A stretch of DNA of 36,763 nucleotides, taken from a virus. The notes beneath the pieces were generated by a model. It worked only from the letters and a program-made list of their open reading frames with translations, did no database searches and was not told where the DNA came from. Position numbers and translations under genes: made by a program. This document shows, in pieces, positions 23,611-30,820 of this stretch. The stretch spans positions 1 to 36,763 of the IMG/VR virus record IMGVR_UViG_3300046314_000201; one strand, given 5' to 3'. Position 1 is the first letter of the stretch, and each line of letters begins with the position of its first letter.

Positions 23611-25524
23611 ATGGAAGAAGATTTTAGTCCAGAATTTATTGCCGAATCAATTGAACTTTTGTCCGAAGCATTGACTGACGAACAAAAGAAAAAAGTTGAC
23701 AGTTGGTATCAGTATGGTAATCCGCACAAAGAAGTCTTTGGAGACACTGACCGAATTCGCATCCCATATGATGACTCTAAAGATGAACCGATTACTCGGT
23801 CCGGTCAAACTGGTCGTTGGGATGCACATCACAATATCGTCTTAAATGCTCTTTCTGACCGTGGATATAAGACCGACGATTATGTATCGGGAACAGCATA
23901 TCACGAATCCGATCCGAAGCGGAAATATCGCATTGGTTCTCTGTTGACTGGAGAACATGATAAATGGACAAGAAAACTGACAATGACTGGAGCCAATAAA
24001 GGTAAGCCAATGTCTTTGTCTCAAGTGTATGCTGCTGACCCAGTTCGCGGTGCAGCCAAGACTCCAAAAGAAATTGTTATCAGCAAAAACAAATATGATG
24101 TTGCTGGTGTATCAACTGACCGTGGTTGGTCATCTTGTATGGATATGGATGGTGGAAGTAATAAACACTATCTCCCAAAAGATATTGCAAATCACACACT
24201 TGCTGCATATTTGGTCAAAAAGGGAGAAGACCCTGACAAAAATCCTCTTGGTCGAATAAGCATCAAACAATTCTATAACGAAGGTCACAAAATTTGGAGA
24301 CCTGAAAATGGAGTGTATGGGGCTGCTCCAAGGGGATTCCATTCACAAGTTAGTTCATGGGCAGATGAAAAGTATCCCTCCAAAGAAGGATTTTATCAAA
24401 AAAACCCAGAACTCTACAATGATGATGGGAAAAATCTGTTGATGGAAAAATCACACAGTGATTCCGAAAAGATGCATAGAGATATTGAATCTGCTGTATA
24501 TCATGCAGTAAAGGCTGCTCGAAACACACACGACAATTGGGAATGGGACAAACATCCCGATGGGCCTGATGATGATGGAGATGGAATCCAACAAAAGATT
24601 GCCGACATCCATGACAAAATTTCAGAAAAGGATAAGGTTCATTCAATTGTACATCATTTGATTAAGAATGCCGATGAAGACTTGGATTATCGAGACATCC
24701 ACGACAATAATGTCGAGGATAAGATGTTGCACAGTTACGCTGCAGAGAATGCAGATAAGATGTTTGGTCGAAGGAAAAGTCCGTTCAAGGATTTTGGCCC
24801 CGGCGAGTCAATTGAACTCCTTGGAAAGCTGCACAATGAAGCCAAGGACTATCAAGGAGCCGACTATGAGTCCAAAACAAGATCATTGATGGGAGATGCT
24901 CATCACGACTTGATTGACCATGTTTTGTCACATACCGGCAAATCAAAAGAATGGGATGCTGCTGGTGATGTTGCTCTTGGACACATTGCAACACCAAGCC
25001 ACGAAGACTATTATAGCGACTTGAATCCCGGACAGTCTCGGTATCTGTTGAACCACACCAAAAATCCGCGATTGATGCATACGATTCTCAATAACAATGA
25101 GGACGAGCGAGACTCCACTTTCCAATCACATCCAGTCATGGAACATATGGGAAAATATGCCGATGCAAAGTTGGCCCATGAAGTCTATCATCACCCAGAC
25201 TTGGGATATGGTCACGCAGCAAGTTTGATAAATGGAACCAATGAAAACAAAAATGGCGAAGCAATTCAACACGAATTGACTTCACAAATGCTATTGACTG
25301 GTGGGCATGACAACGAAGGAAATGATTTGTCTGATAGTCATGTTCAACTGCATATGCATGTTGCCAAACTGACCAAGTTCAAATCTGTCTATGACAAAAT
25401 CAAGGCTCGATCTACATCAGACCTCGATCACCCAGACGTTCATGCTGGTCTGAAGGCAAATCATAACTTCCATGTTGCTGAACAGACAGACATGGAACGC
25501 TATCTGAGGGCGTTTAAGAAATGA
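23611..25524 (+). CDS. 637-aa phage protein of unknown function, possible internal head protein
   Basis: The N terminus has SPEFIAE|S (residue 12) and LLSE|A (residue 19), fitting the (L/I)-x-E cleavage rule of T4 gp21. The first resembles the T4 internal-protein leader ending FIAE. Residues about 165-240 (DRGWSSCMDMDGGSNKHYLPKDI, then LAAYLVKKGED, then NPLGRISIKQF) form a pattern I have seen in large-phage proteins of unknown role. The middle is charged and helical (residues 290-400). The last 250 residues have short helical units such as LLNHTKNPRLMHTILNN and HPDLGYGHAASLING, resembling HEAT-like or leucine-rich-variant repeats. It is notably His- and Asp-rich. No signal peptide or membrane segment is seen. 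The gene ends in an ATGA overlap with a membrane protein gene. Confidence 0.55.
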   Translation: MEEDFSPEFIAESIELLSEALTDEQKKKVDSWYQYGNPHKEVFGDTDRIRIPYDDSKDEPITRSGQTGRWDAHHNIVLNALSDRGYKTDDYVSGTAYHESDPKRKYRIGSLLTGEHDKWTRKLTMTGANKGKPMSLSQVYAADPVRGAAKTPKEIVISKNKYDVAGVSTDRGWSSCMDMDGGSNKHYLPKDIANHTLAAYLVKKGEDPDKNPLGRISIKQFYNEGHKIWRPENGVYGAAPRGFHSQVSSWADEKYPSKEGFYQKNPELYNDDGKNLLMEKSHSDSEKMHRDIESAVYHAVKAARNTHDNWEWDKHPDGPDDDGDGIQQKIADIHDKISEKDKVHSIVHHLIKNADEDLDYRDIHDNNVEDKMLHSYAAENADKMFGRRKSPFKDFGPGESIELLGKLHNEAKDYQGADYESKTRSLMGDAHHDLIDHVLSHTGKSKEWDAAGDVALGHIATPSHEDYYSDLNPGQSRYLLNHTKNPRLMHTILNNNEDERDSTFQSHPVMEHMGKYADAKLAHEVYHHPDLGYGHAASLINGTNENKNGEAIQHELTSQMLLTGGHDNEGNDLSDSHVQLHMHVAKLTKFKSVYDKIKARSTSDLDHPDVHAGLKANHNFHVAEQTDMERYLRAFKK

Positions 25525-25784
25525 TACTCGATGTTTTGGTCTTGGTAACTGCCATGTGTTGTATTTTTATCTGTTCGTCTGGATATACCCTTAAAAGACG
25601 ACGACGAGATAATCAAGTATTGACCTTGGCAATTATTTCTTCTGTGTTGTTAATTTTCGCGGAGTCCTCTTGGATCATTGGGTATCATTTGATGAATCAC
25701 GTTGACCCAGAACTTCTATCTATTAGAGCCGGAATTGAAATTGCTTTCCTTTGTGCATTATCTTTGTTTGGATTTAAGCGATGA
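25521..25784 (+). CDS. Small membrane protein, three predicted TM segments
   Basis: An 87-aa protein with hydrophobic segments at residues about 3-22, 33-55 and 67-84, and a basic loop KRRRRD after the first, which by the positive-inside rule would face the cytoplasm. It is coupled by ATGA to the gene on each side. Size and topology would fit a class I holin, but no lysin gene is adjacent unless the NlpC/P60-like gene serves as one. No family recognised. Confidence 0.6.
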   Translation: MILDVLVLVTAMCCIFICSSGYTLKRRRRDNQVLTLAIISSVLLIFAESSWIIGYHLMNHVDPELLSIRAGIEIAFLCALSLFGFKR

Positions 25785-26167
25785 GACTCAAAAATCTCTT
25801 TCCCCAAGATACACGTTCATCTGAACTTATATCTGCTGCTGCCATGATTGTGTTTGGAATTGGTTTCATGTTCGATGACGTCATAAAATTCCAAACCATG
25901 ATTGTTGTTGGTATGGTAAGTATTATGTTCGGACTGATTCAGTTTGTATCCATACTTGCCCATCCAAGACTTGAATTGTCTCGAATTCTCATGGCATGGA
26001 TCAATGGAACTTGCTGGTTTTGGATGGCTTCGCTGTTCTTCCCAACATCAATTGCAATGACCTCGATCTGTGTGATTCTGTCGGTGTCAAATTACGTTGC
26101 ATTCATTATCAACATCCACATTCTGAAGTTTATGTGGGAGACTAAAACAGAATCAAAATTGGAGTGA
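25781..26167 (+). CDS. Membrane protein, four predicted TM segments
   Basis: A 128-aa protein with hydrophobic segments at residues about 16-32, 38-60, 69-87 and 89-112, short charged ends (MRLKNLFPQDTRSSE, and WETKTESKLE at the C terminus), and conspicuous Met, Ile and Trp. ATGA overlap with the previous gene and 3 bp before the next show that it belongs to one membrane-protein trio. It might be a holin, an antiholin or a superinfection-exclusion protein. The sequence does not decide. Confidence 0.6.
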   Translation: MRLKNLFPQDTRSSELISAAAMIVFGIGFMFDDVIKFQTMIVVGMVSIMFGLIQFVSILAHPRLELSRILMAWINGTCWFWMASLFFPTSIAMTSICVILSVSNYVAFIINIHILKFMWETKTESKLE

Positions 26168-26170
26168 CAG

Positions 26171-26497
26171 ATGTTTGATTTTTTCTTGGAACTGCTAAAG
26201 ATTATTGGTCTTGGAACGTCGGAGATGATTTCTGCCATCATTGCATTTGGTGTGCTTGGGATTGCTGGTTACTTGTTTATTCGCAAAACTTCCATTGAAG
26301 AAGTAACCTCTGCTGGTGCATTACACACACAACAAATTGATAGCTTAATCAAGCAAGTGACGCTGTTGTCCGAAGAACTGACATTGGCTCGTGCTCAACT
26401 CAAAGAAATTCACGATCAAAACGTCCTATTGATGCAACAAGTCCGGGATTCGACAAAGCGAATCCAAGAACTTGAAGACTTGCTGTCAAGAAAATAA
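26171..26497 (+). CDS. Single-TM coiled-coil membrane protein
   Basis: A 108-aa protein with one hydrophobic segment (residues about 19-37, MISAIIAFGVLGIAGYLFI). A long C-terminal coiled coil follows (residues about 50-107, QQIDSLIKQVTLLSEELTL, LMQQVRDSTKRIQELEDLL). This resembles a small membrane-anchored scaffold or i-spanin-like topology, yet a full spanin pair already exists at 7447-7978. It is the last plus-strand gene before the inverted terminase. The two stop codons are directly adjacent. Confidence 0.6.
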   Translation: MFDFFLELLKIIGLGTSEMISAIIAFGVLGIAGYLFIRKTSIEEVTSAGALHTQQIDSLIKQVTLLSEELTLARAQLKEIHDQNVLLMQQVRDSTKRIQELEDLLSRK

Positions 26498-28117
26498 TCA
26501 AAGCATTGGGAAATCTGCCCAAGAGTCAGTTGCTTCAATATATGGCTTATCTGGAGTCAATTGAACAAACGACTCTCCACGATCAACGAACCCAATCGGC
26601 TCCATCCAGTCGTCCCATTCTTTCTTTTGGTTTTGCAGATAAACCGTTCTTAGGTTGTAATCAAACAACTCTTTGAATATAGGTTGTGCTGACAGATAAC
26701 CAAACATCACCAGACACATCATCAAGTCGTCTGTTTTTCCTTCCTCTGCCTTATAGCTATTTCCAACCCTCACAAAAGTTGACATCTCATCAACAATGGT
26801 TGGGTCATTGATTTCAATGGCTTTGTTCTCAACCAATGTCTTTAGGTTTGAACAGCCAATTGATTTTGTCTTTTTGGTCGTTCTCAGTCCGGGAATCTTT
26901 TTACCAGCACCCTCATTGATCTTCTCTCTAAAAGACAAGTATACATTCTCGTACTCCAAGTCATAGAACAAAATGTCAGCAACCTGTTGACCAATATCGT
27001 TTGTTTCAACCAAAACAAAGGCTTCATTGTACTTCATCCCAATCCGATAAATCACATCTGGATACATCTGTGGGTCAATTTTGTTGTTGCGAAAAACTGC
27101 CGAAATTTTGTATGGGAGTGATGTTATATCAAGAACAATGAATGCGGAATAGTCAAGTTCTGCGCCTCTTGCAACATCGGTCATGATGACATAGGAATGT
27201 CCGGGGATTGGTTGATGATATTCGGTATACCCATCAAAAATAACTGTCCCAATACCAAGAGGAATTGAGCTTATTGCAGAACCGGAAATTAGACTAAGAC
27301 TACTTCCAAGAAATTCGCACAAAATCTCCTGATTGTATTTTAGGTCACCAAGTTCTCGTAATTGTTCGTCTGCCCATGTTTGTGTTCGATGTGGATGATC
27401 TTGCCATTTCGCAGCTATTGGAATGAATCCATTGATACCAGCTTCTGCTTCTCTCCAGATTTTGTAGTAATGATTCATCCCTTTTGGGGTACTAACGATA
27501 ATCAGCTTTGAAGACTCTGATGATGAAAGTGTTGGGAAAACAGATGCAATGAATTCTTCTGCAAGATTTGGACTCAAGAAAGCAAACTCATCACATAGAC
27601 AAAAGTTTAAACTCTGTCCACGAACAGCCGATGGCGAAGTTGCTGCACAAAATACAGTTGATTCATTCTCAAATTTAAACGAAGTCTTTGACCACTCCTT
27701 GACTCCGCGCTGCATCCATTTTGGGCAATTTTCTACAATGAATTGAGTTCTTCCAAATATTTCCTTTGCTGTCGTTAGCTTGTTTGCAAGTATACAGGCA
27801 GTCTTTTTTTCTTTACTAAAAAGAACCAACCATGCGATATACCCAGCGGCAGATGTTGATTTTCCACTTTGACGAAACCATTTTGAGATGACTCTGGTTG
27901 AAGAGTGAACGGTTCTTACAAATGTTTTTTGATACTCAAACATTTTAAATGGAACGATACCCTTGTCCAAGGATACGATTTTTGCATAATTTTCAATGAA
28001 GTAAATCGGATCGTTCTTACACCGTTCTAACTCATCCAACTGTTCGTCAGTGTACTCAATCTCCTCATGTGCTCTGCGTAAAAATTTATTTCCATTAAAC
28101 CCAATCTTCTCTGCCAT
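26498..28117 (-). CDS. 17: Large terminase subunit gp17 (DNA-packaging ATPase/nuclease)
   Basis: A 539-aa protein (T4 gp17 is 610 aa) on the strand opposite to all other structural genes. ATPase motifs: Walker A-like RQSGKST (about 82-88), Walker B CLCDEFAF (Asp176, Glu177) and coupling motif IVSTPKG (about 207-213). RNase H-like nuclease acidic residues: Asp314 in VIMTDVARGAELDYS, Glu371 in FVLVETNDIGQ, and Asp463/464 in GKTDDLMMCLVMF. It cuts concatemeric DNA and pumps it through the portal encoded at 30821. No small terminase (gp16) gene is visible in the window. Translation starts at the ATG complementary to 28115-28117, with an AGGAG ribosome binding site just upstream. Confidence 0.93.
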   Translation of the reverse strand: MAEKIGFNGNKFLRRAHEEIEYTDEQLDELERCKNDPIYFIENYAKIVSLDKGIVPFKMFEYQKTFVRTVHSSTRVISKWFRQSGKSTSAAGYIAWLVLFSKEKKTACILANKLTTAKEIFGRTQFIVENCPKWMQRGVKEWSKTSFKFENESTVFCAATSPSAVRGQSLNFCLCDEFAFLSPNLAEEFIASVFPTLSSSESSKLIIVSTPKGMNHYYKIWREAEAGINGFIPIAAKWQDHPHRTQTWADEQLRELGDLKYNQEILCEFLGSSLSLISGSAISSIPLGIGTVIFDGYTEYHQPIPGHSYVIMTDVARGAELDYSAFIVLDITSLPYKISAVFRNNKIDPQMYPDVIYRIGMKYNEAFVLVETNDIGQQVADILFYDLEYENVYLSFREKINEGAGKKIPGLRTTKKTKSIGCSNLKTLVENKAIEINDPTIVDEMSTFVRVGNSYKAEEGKTDDLMMCLVMFGYLSAQPIFKELFDYNLRTVYLQNQKKEWDDWMEPIGFVDRGESFVQLTPDKPYIEATDSWADFPML

Positions 28118-28233
28118 AACGACTCCTAAATCAAATACTTATGATTTTGAACATCAGACTTCCGTAAGTAATTATATGGTTGTGCGTGTTCTGCGCCATC
28201 CGTTATTCCTAACAACATTAAAGGCGATATAAC
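28118..28233. promoter_or_regulatory. Divergent intergenic region between terminase and sheath
   Basis: This 116-bp gap must drive both gp17 (minus) and gp18 (plus). CATAAGTA reads on the minus strand at 28144-28137 and CGTAAGTA on the plus strand at 28163-28170. Both share TAAGTA and are weaker matches to TATAAATA than the other late-promoter candidates here. The plus element GTAAGTAATTATATGG closely parallels GTAAATAATTATATTGG before the capsid gene. AAAGGCGA is the sheath ribosome binding site. Confidence 0.45.
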
Positions 28234-30156
28234 ATGGCATCTTTTTCCATCAGTCCTGCTGTCACGTACAAAGAAACTGACCTCACTTCTATCATTCCTG
28301 CATTTGGTAACTCTATTGGTGCTGTTGCTGGTGAATTTGATTGGGGTCCAGTGTTGGACGTAACCTCAATTTCATCTGAAACAACTCTTGTTTCTCGGTT
28401 TGGTAAACCAACCATTGACACTTATACCGGATTCTTCCAAGCAGCAAACTTCTTGGGATACAGTTCCGCACTCAAACTGGTTCGAGTATCGACAGTAGGA
28501 CAATTGAACGCTGTTGCTTCAGGAACTCCAGTGAAAATTGCCAACGTCGGTGTATATGAAAACACCCACATCAATGGAAATAGTGGCTCTTTTGGCATGT
28601 TTGCATCCAAGTATCCCGGTTCCAAAGGAAACTCATTGAAAGTGTCGATGAGCGATGCAAAGACGTTCTCTCGCACACTGACTGGTACGGTTGAAACTAC
28701 GACTGGTTCGGATGACATTGTTGGAACTGGAACCGCATTCACAACTGAAGTTTCTATCGGAGATACGTTCGAGACAACCATTCTTGGTATCCGAACAATC
28801 AAAAAAGTTGTTTCAATCACCGACAACACTCACTTGTCAGTTGATAGTGTTTTTTCTGCAACAGCAACTGGTCTTACAGCAATCACAAAATGGGAATATG
28901 CATCATTTTTTGACAAGGCTCCATATGACACAGTAACTGCAGAAACTGTTGGTGCAAGTGGTGACGGTTTGCACATTGTGATTGTGGATGAAGATGGTCG
29001 GTTTACCGGCGTTGCTGGAACCATTTTGGAGAAATTTGCAAACGTCAGTAAATCTCTGAACGGAAAATCTTTTGATGGTAATACAGCATACTTTAAAACT
29101 GTTCTCAATAACCGTTCCAATTATGTATATTGGATGGACATGCCATTGTCAACTGCACTGACAAGCACTGGGCACGATTGGGGGACGGAAACAGTTGCCG
29201 GAGCATATCGTAGTCTGATGACTAACAAATCCGTATCTTTGAGTGGTGGCGCAGATGGTTTCGGCGCATCTCGTGATGAGCTTATTGCGGCTTATAGTCT
29301 GTTCTCGAATCCAGAATTGCATGATGTTTCATTGGTAATTGCTGGTCACGTTTCCGTTGATGTTGCTCGTTGGATTATTCAAAACATTGCAGATTCTCGA
29401 ATGGATTGCATGGCATTCGTTTCGCCAAACAACATCGCTGATGGTTCTCCTATTATTGGCGATACATCTGAATCCGTTGAAGCGATGATTGAATACAGAA
29501 ATGAACTGGCAGTGTCTACAAGCTATGCCGTTATGGATTCTGGATACAAATATCAGTATGATGCATACAATGATGTTTATCGCTGGATTGCAATGAGTGC
29601 TGATATTGCTGGTCTCTGTGCTCGGACTGAATCAATTGCAACACCTTGGCATTCTCCAAGTGGTATGACTCGTGGTCAATTGAAAAACGTAACTAAGCTG
29701 GCAGTTAACCCAAACAAATTCATGCGGGATGAATTGTTCAAAGTTGGAATCAACAGCGTTGTTACTTTCCCCGGAGAAGGAACCGTTCTCTTTGGCGATA
29801 AGACTCTGTTGTCTCGGGCTTCTGCATTTGATGCAATCAACGTGCGTCGGTTGTTTATTGTTGTGGAAAAAGCCATTGCAACTGCATCCAAGTATTTCTT
29901 GTTTGAATTGAACAACGACTTGACCCGTCAAATGTTCGTTGCAATGATTACACCATATCTCCGCGACGTTCAGGGTAAGCAGGGTATCGTTGACTTCTTG
30001 GTTGATGCTGGTCCTTCTGTGAACACTGCTGAAGCAATTGACGGTAATGAGTTGCGAGCAAATATCTTCATTAAGCCAACTCGGGCTGTTCGATTCATTA
30101 ACTTGAATTTCATTGCTGTTCGCGGAAACGTGGACTTCACTGAAATCGAACTCTGA
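28234..30156 (+). CDS. 18: Contractile tail sheath protein gp18
   Basis: A 640-aa protein (T4 gp18 is 659 aa). The N terminus (SPAVTYKETDLTSIIPAFGNSIGAVAGEF, then GPVLDVTSISSETTLVSRFG) is the standard T4-type sheath start. Middle protruding domains are Thr/Ser-rich. The conserved C-terminal domain includes YRWIAMSADIAGLCAR, PWHSPSG, LFVVEKAI-like (LFIVVEKAIATASKYFLFELNNDLTR) and DVQGKQGIVDFLV. It polymerises around the gp19 tube and contracts on infection. It is the first gene of the plus-strand head/tail cluster. Confidence 0.95.
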   Translation: MASFSISPAVTYKETDLTSIIPAFGNSIGAVAGEFDWGPVLDVTSISSETTLVSRFGKPTIDTYTGFFQAANFLGYSSALKLVRVSTVGQLNAVASGTPVKIANVGVYENTHINGNSGSFGMFASKYPGSKGNSLKVSMSDAKTFSRTLTGTVETTTGSDDIVGTGTAFTTEVSIGDTFETTILGIRTIKKVVSITDNTHLSVDSVFSATATGLTAITKWEYASFFDKAPYDTVTAETVGASGDGLHIVIVDEDGRFTGVAGTILEKFANVSKSLNGKSFDGNTAYFKTVLNNRSNYVYWMDMPLSTALTSTGHDWGTETVAGAYRSLMTNKSVSLSGGADGFGASRDELIAAYSLFSNPELHDVSLVIAGHVSVDVARWIIQNIADSRMDCMAFVSPNNIADGSPIIGDTSESVEAMIEYRNELAVSTSYAVMDSGYKYQYDAYNDVYRWIAMSADIAGLCARTESIATPWHSPSGMTRGQLKNVTKLAVNPNKFMRDELFKVGINSVVTFPGEGTVLFGDKTLLSRASAFDAINVRRLFIVVEKAIATASKYFLFELNNDLTRQMFVAMITPYLRDVQGKQGIVDFLVDAGPSVNTAEAIDGNELRANIFIKPTRAVRFINLNFIAVRGNVDFTEIEL

Positions 30157-30162
30157 TAAACC

Positions 30163-30186
30163 TGACGGGGAGACATCTCCCCGTCA
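30163..30186. other. Perfect hairpin after sheath gene, no T-run
   Basis: TGACGGGGAGA pairs fully with TCTCCCCGTCA around CA. No T-run follows on the plus strand. It starts 7 bp after the sheath stop and is followed 2 bp later by a late-promoter-like octamer, the same arrangement as at 17760-17806. It may protect the sheath mRNA 3' end or act as an attenuator. Confidence 0.8.
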
Positions 30187-30188
30187 TA

Positions 30189-30196
30189 TGTAAATA
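30189..30196 (+). promoter_or_regulatory. Candidate T4-type late promoter (TGTAAATA)
   Basis: TGTAAATA differs from TATAAATA at one position and sits in the 78-bp gap before the tube gene, with AAAGGA as ribosome binding site nearer the ATG. A separate promoter would allow the tube gene its own transcript. Confidence 0.55.
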
Positions 30197-30234
30197 AAAT
30201 AAGATGTTCGATTGAACATATAAAGGAAAATAAA

Positions 30235-30765
30235 ATGGCAAATTTGACAGCTTTTCGGGCTTCTATTTCAGACGGTCTGGTTCGTCCAAACCAATTCAGG
30301 GTTGACCTTAACTTTCCGCTGTTTGTGACAAACAGCACTGCGTCTTCTGCACTGGCTCAATTCCATTGCAAGTCTGCATCTCTGCCAGCAAGCAATGTTG
30401 CTCCGGTTCCAGTGTTCTATCAGGGTCGGTCTATTAACGTGGCTGGTGAACGAGACTTCCAACCTTGGAACATTGTTGTTTACAACGAAAACTTCCTGAT
30501 TCGTGATACGTTTGAGCGTTGGTCAAACGGAATGAACAATATCGCTGATAACAGCGGTATCATTCAACCAGCATCATACACATCAGACCTTCGTGTTAAA
30601 CAATTGGATCGCAATGGTACCATTCTCAAAGAAGTTACTATGATCAATGCTTTCCCAATTGAACTCAGCCCTATTCAATTGGATTGGGAAGCAAACAACC
30701 AAGTTGAAATGTTTGAAGTCACTTTCGTGTACGATTATTACATTTCTTCGTCAGTCAACTCCTAA
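30235..30765 (+). CDS. 19: Tail tube protein gp19
   Basis: A 176-aa protein (T4 gp19 is 163 aa) starting MANLTAFRASISDGLVRPNQFRVDL. It carries the T4-type tube pattern: CKSASLPASNVAPVPVFYQGR, then VAGERDFQPWNIVVYNENFLIRD, then FERWSNGMN, and the C-terminal NAFPIELSPIQLDWEANN with VEMFEVTFVYDYY. It builds the inner tube on the baseplate hub, surrounded by gp18. An AAAGGA ribosome binding site precedes it and a terminator follows. Confidence 0.95.
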   Translation: MANLTAFRASISDGLVRPNQFRVDLNFPLFVTNSTASSALAQFHCKSASLPASNVAPVPVFYQGRSINVAGERDFQPWNIVVYNENFLIRDTFERWSNGMNNIADNSGIIQPASYTSDLRVKQLDRNGTILKEVTMINAFPIELSPIQLDWEANNQVEMFEVTFVYDYYISSSVNS

Positions 30766-30776
30766 GTAAAGAACAA

Positions 30777-30799
30777 GGGAACTTCGGTTCCCGTTTTTC
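30777..30799 (+). terminator. Rho-independent terminator between tube and portal
   Basis: The stem GGGAAC / GTTCCC with a TTCG tetraloop closed by C-G is followed by GTTTTTC. It lies 11 bp after the tube stop and 22 bp before the portal ATG. No promoter-like octamer is seen between it and the portal, so portal expression probably relies on read-through. Confidence 0.85.
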
Positions 30800-30820
30800 T
30801 AACTGAACAGAGATTTTACA

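Noticed and set aside
26506-26522. TTGGG/CCCAA hairpin as terminator between the convergent genes
   Set aside because: The stem is only 5 bp with a 7-base loop, lies in the last codons of gp17 and has no proper T-run on either strand.
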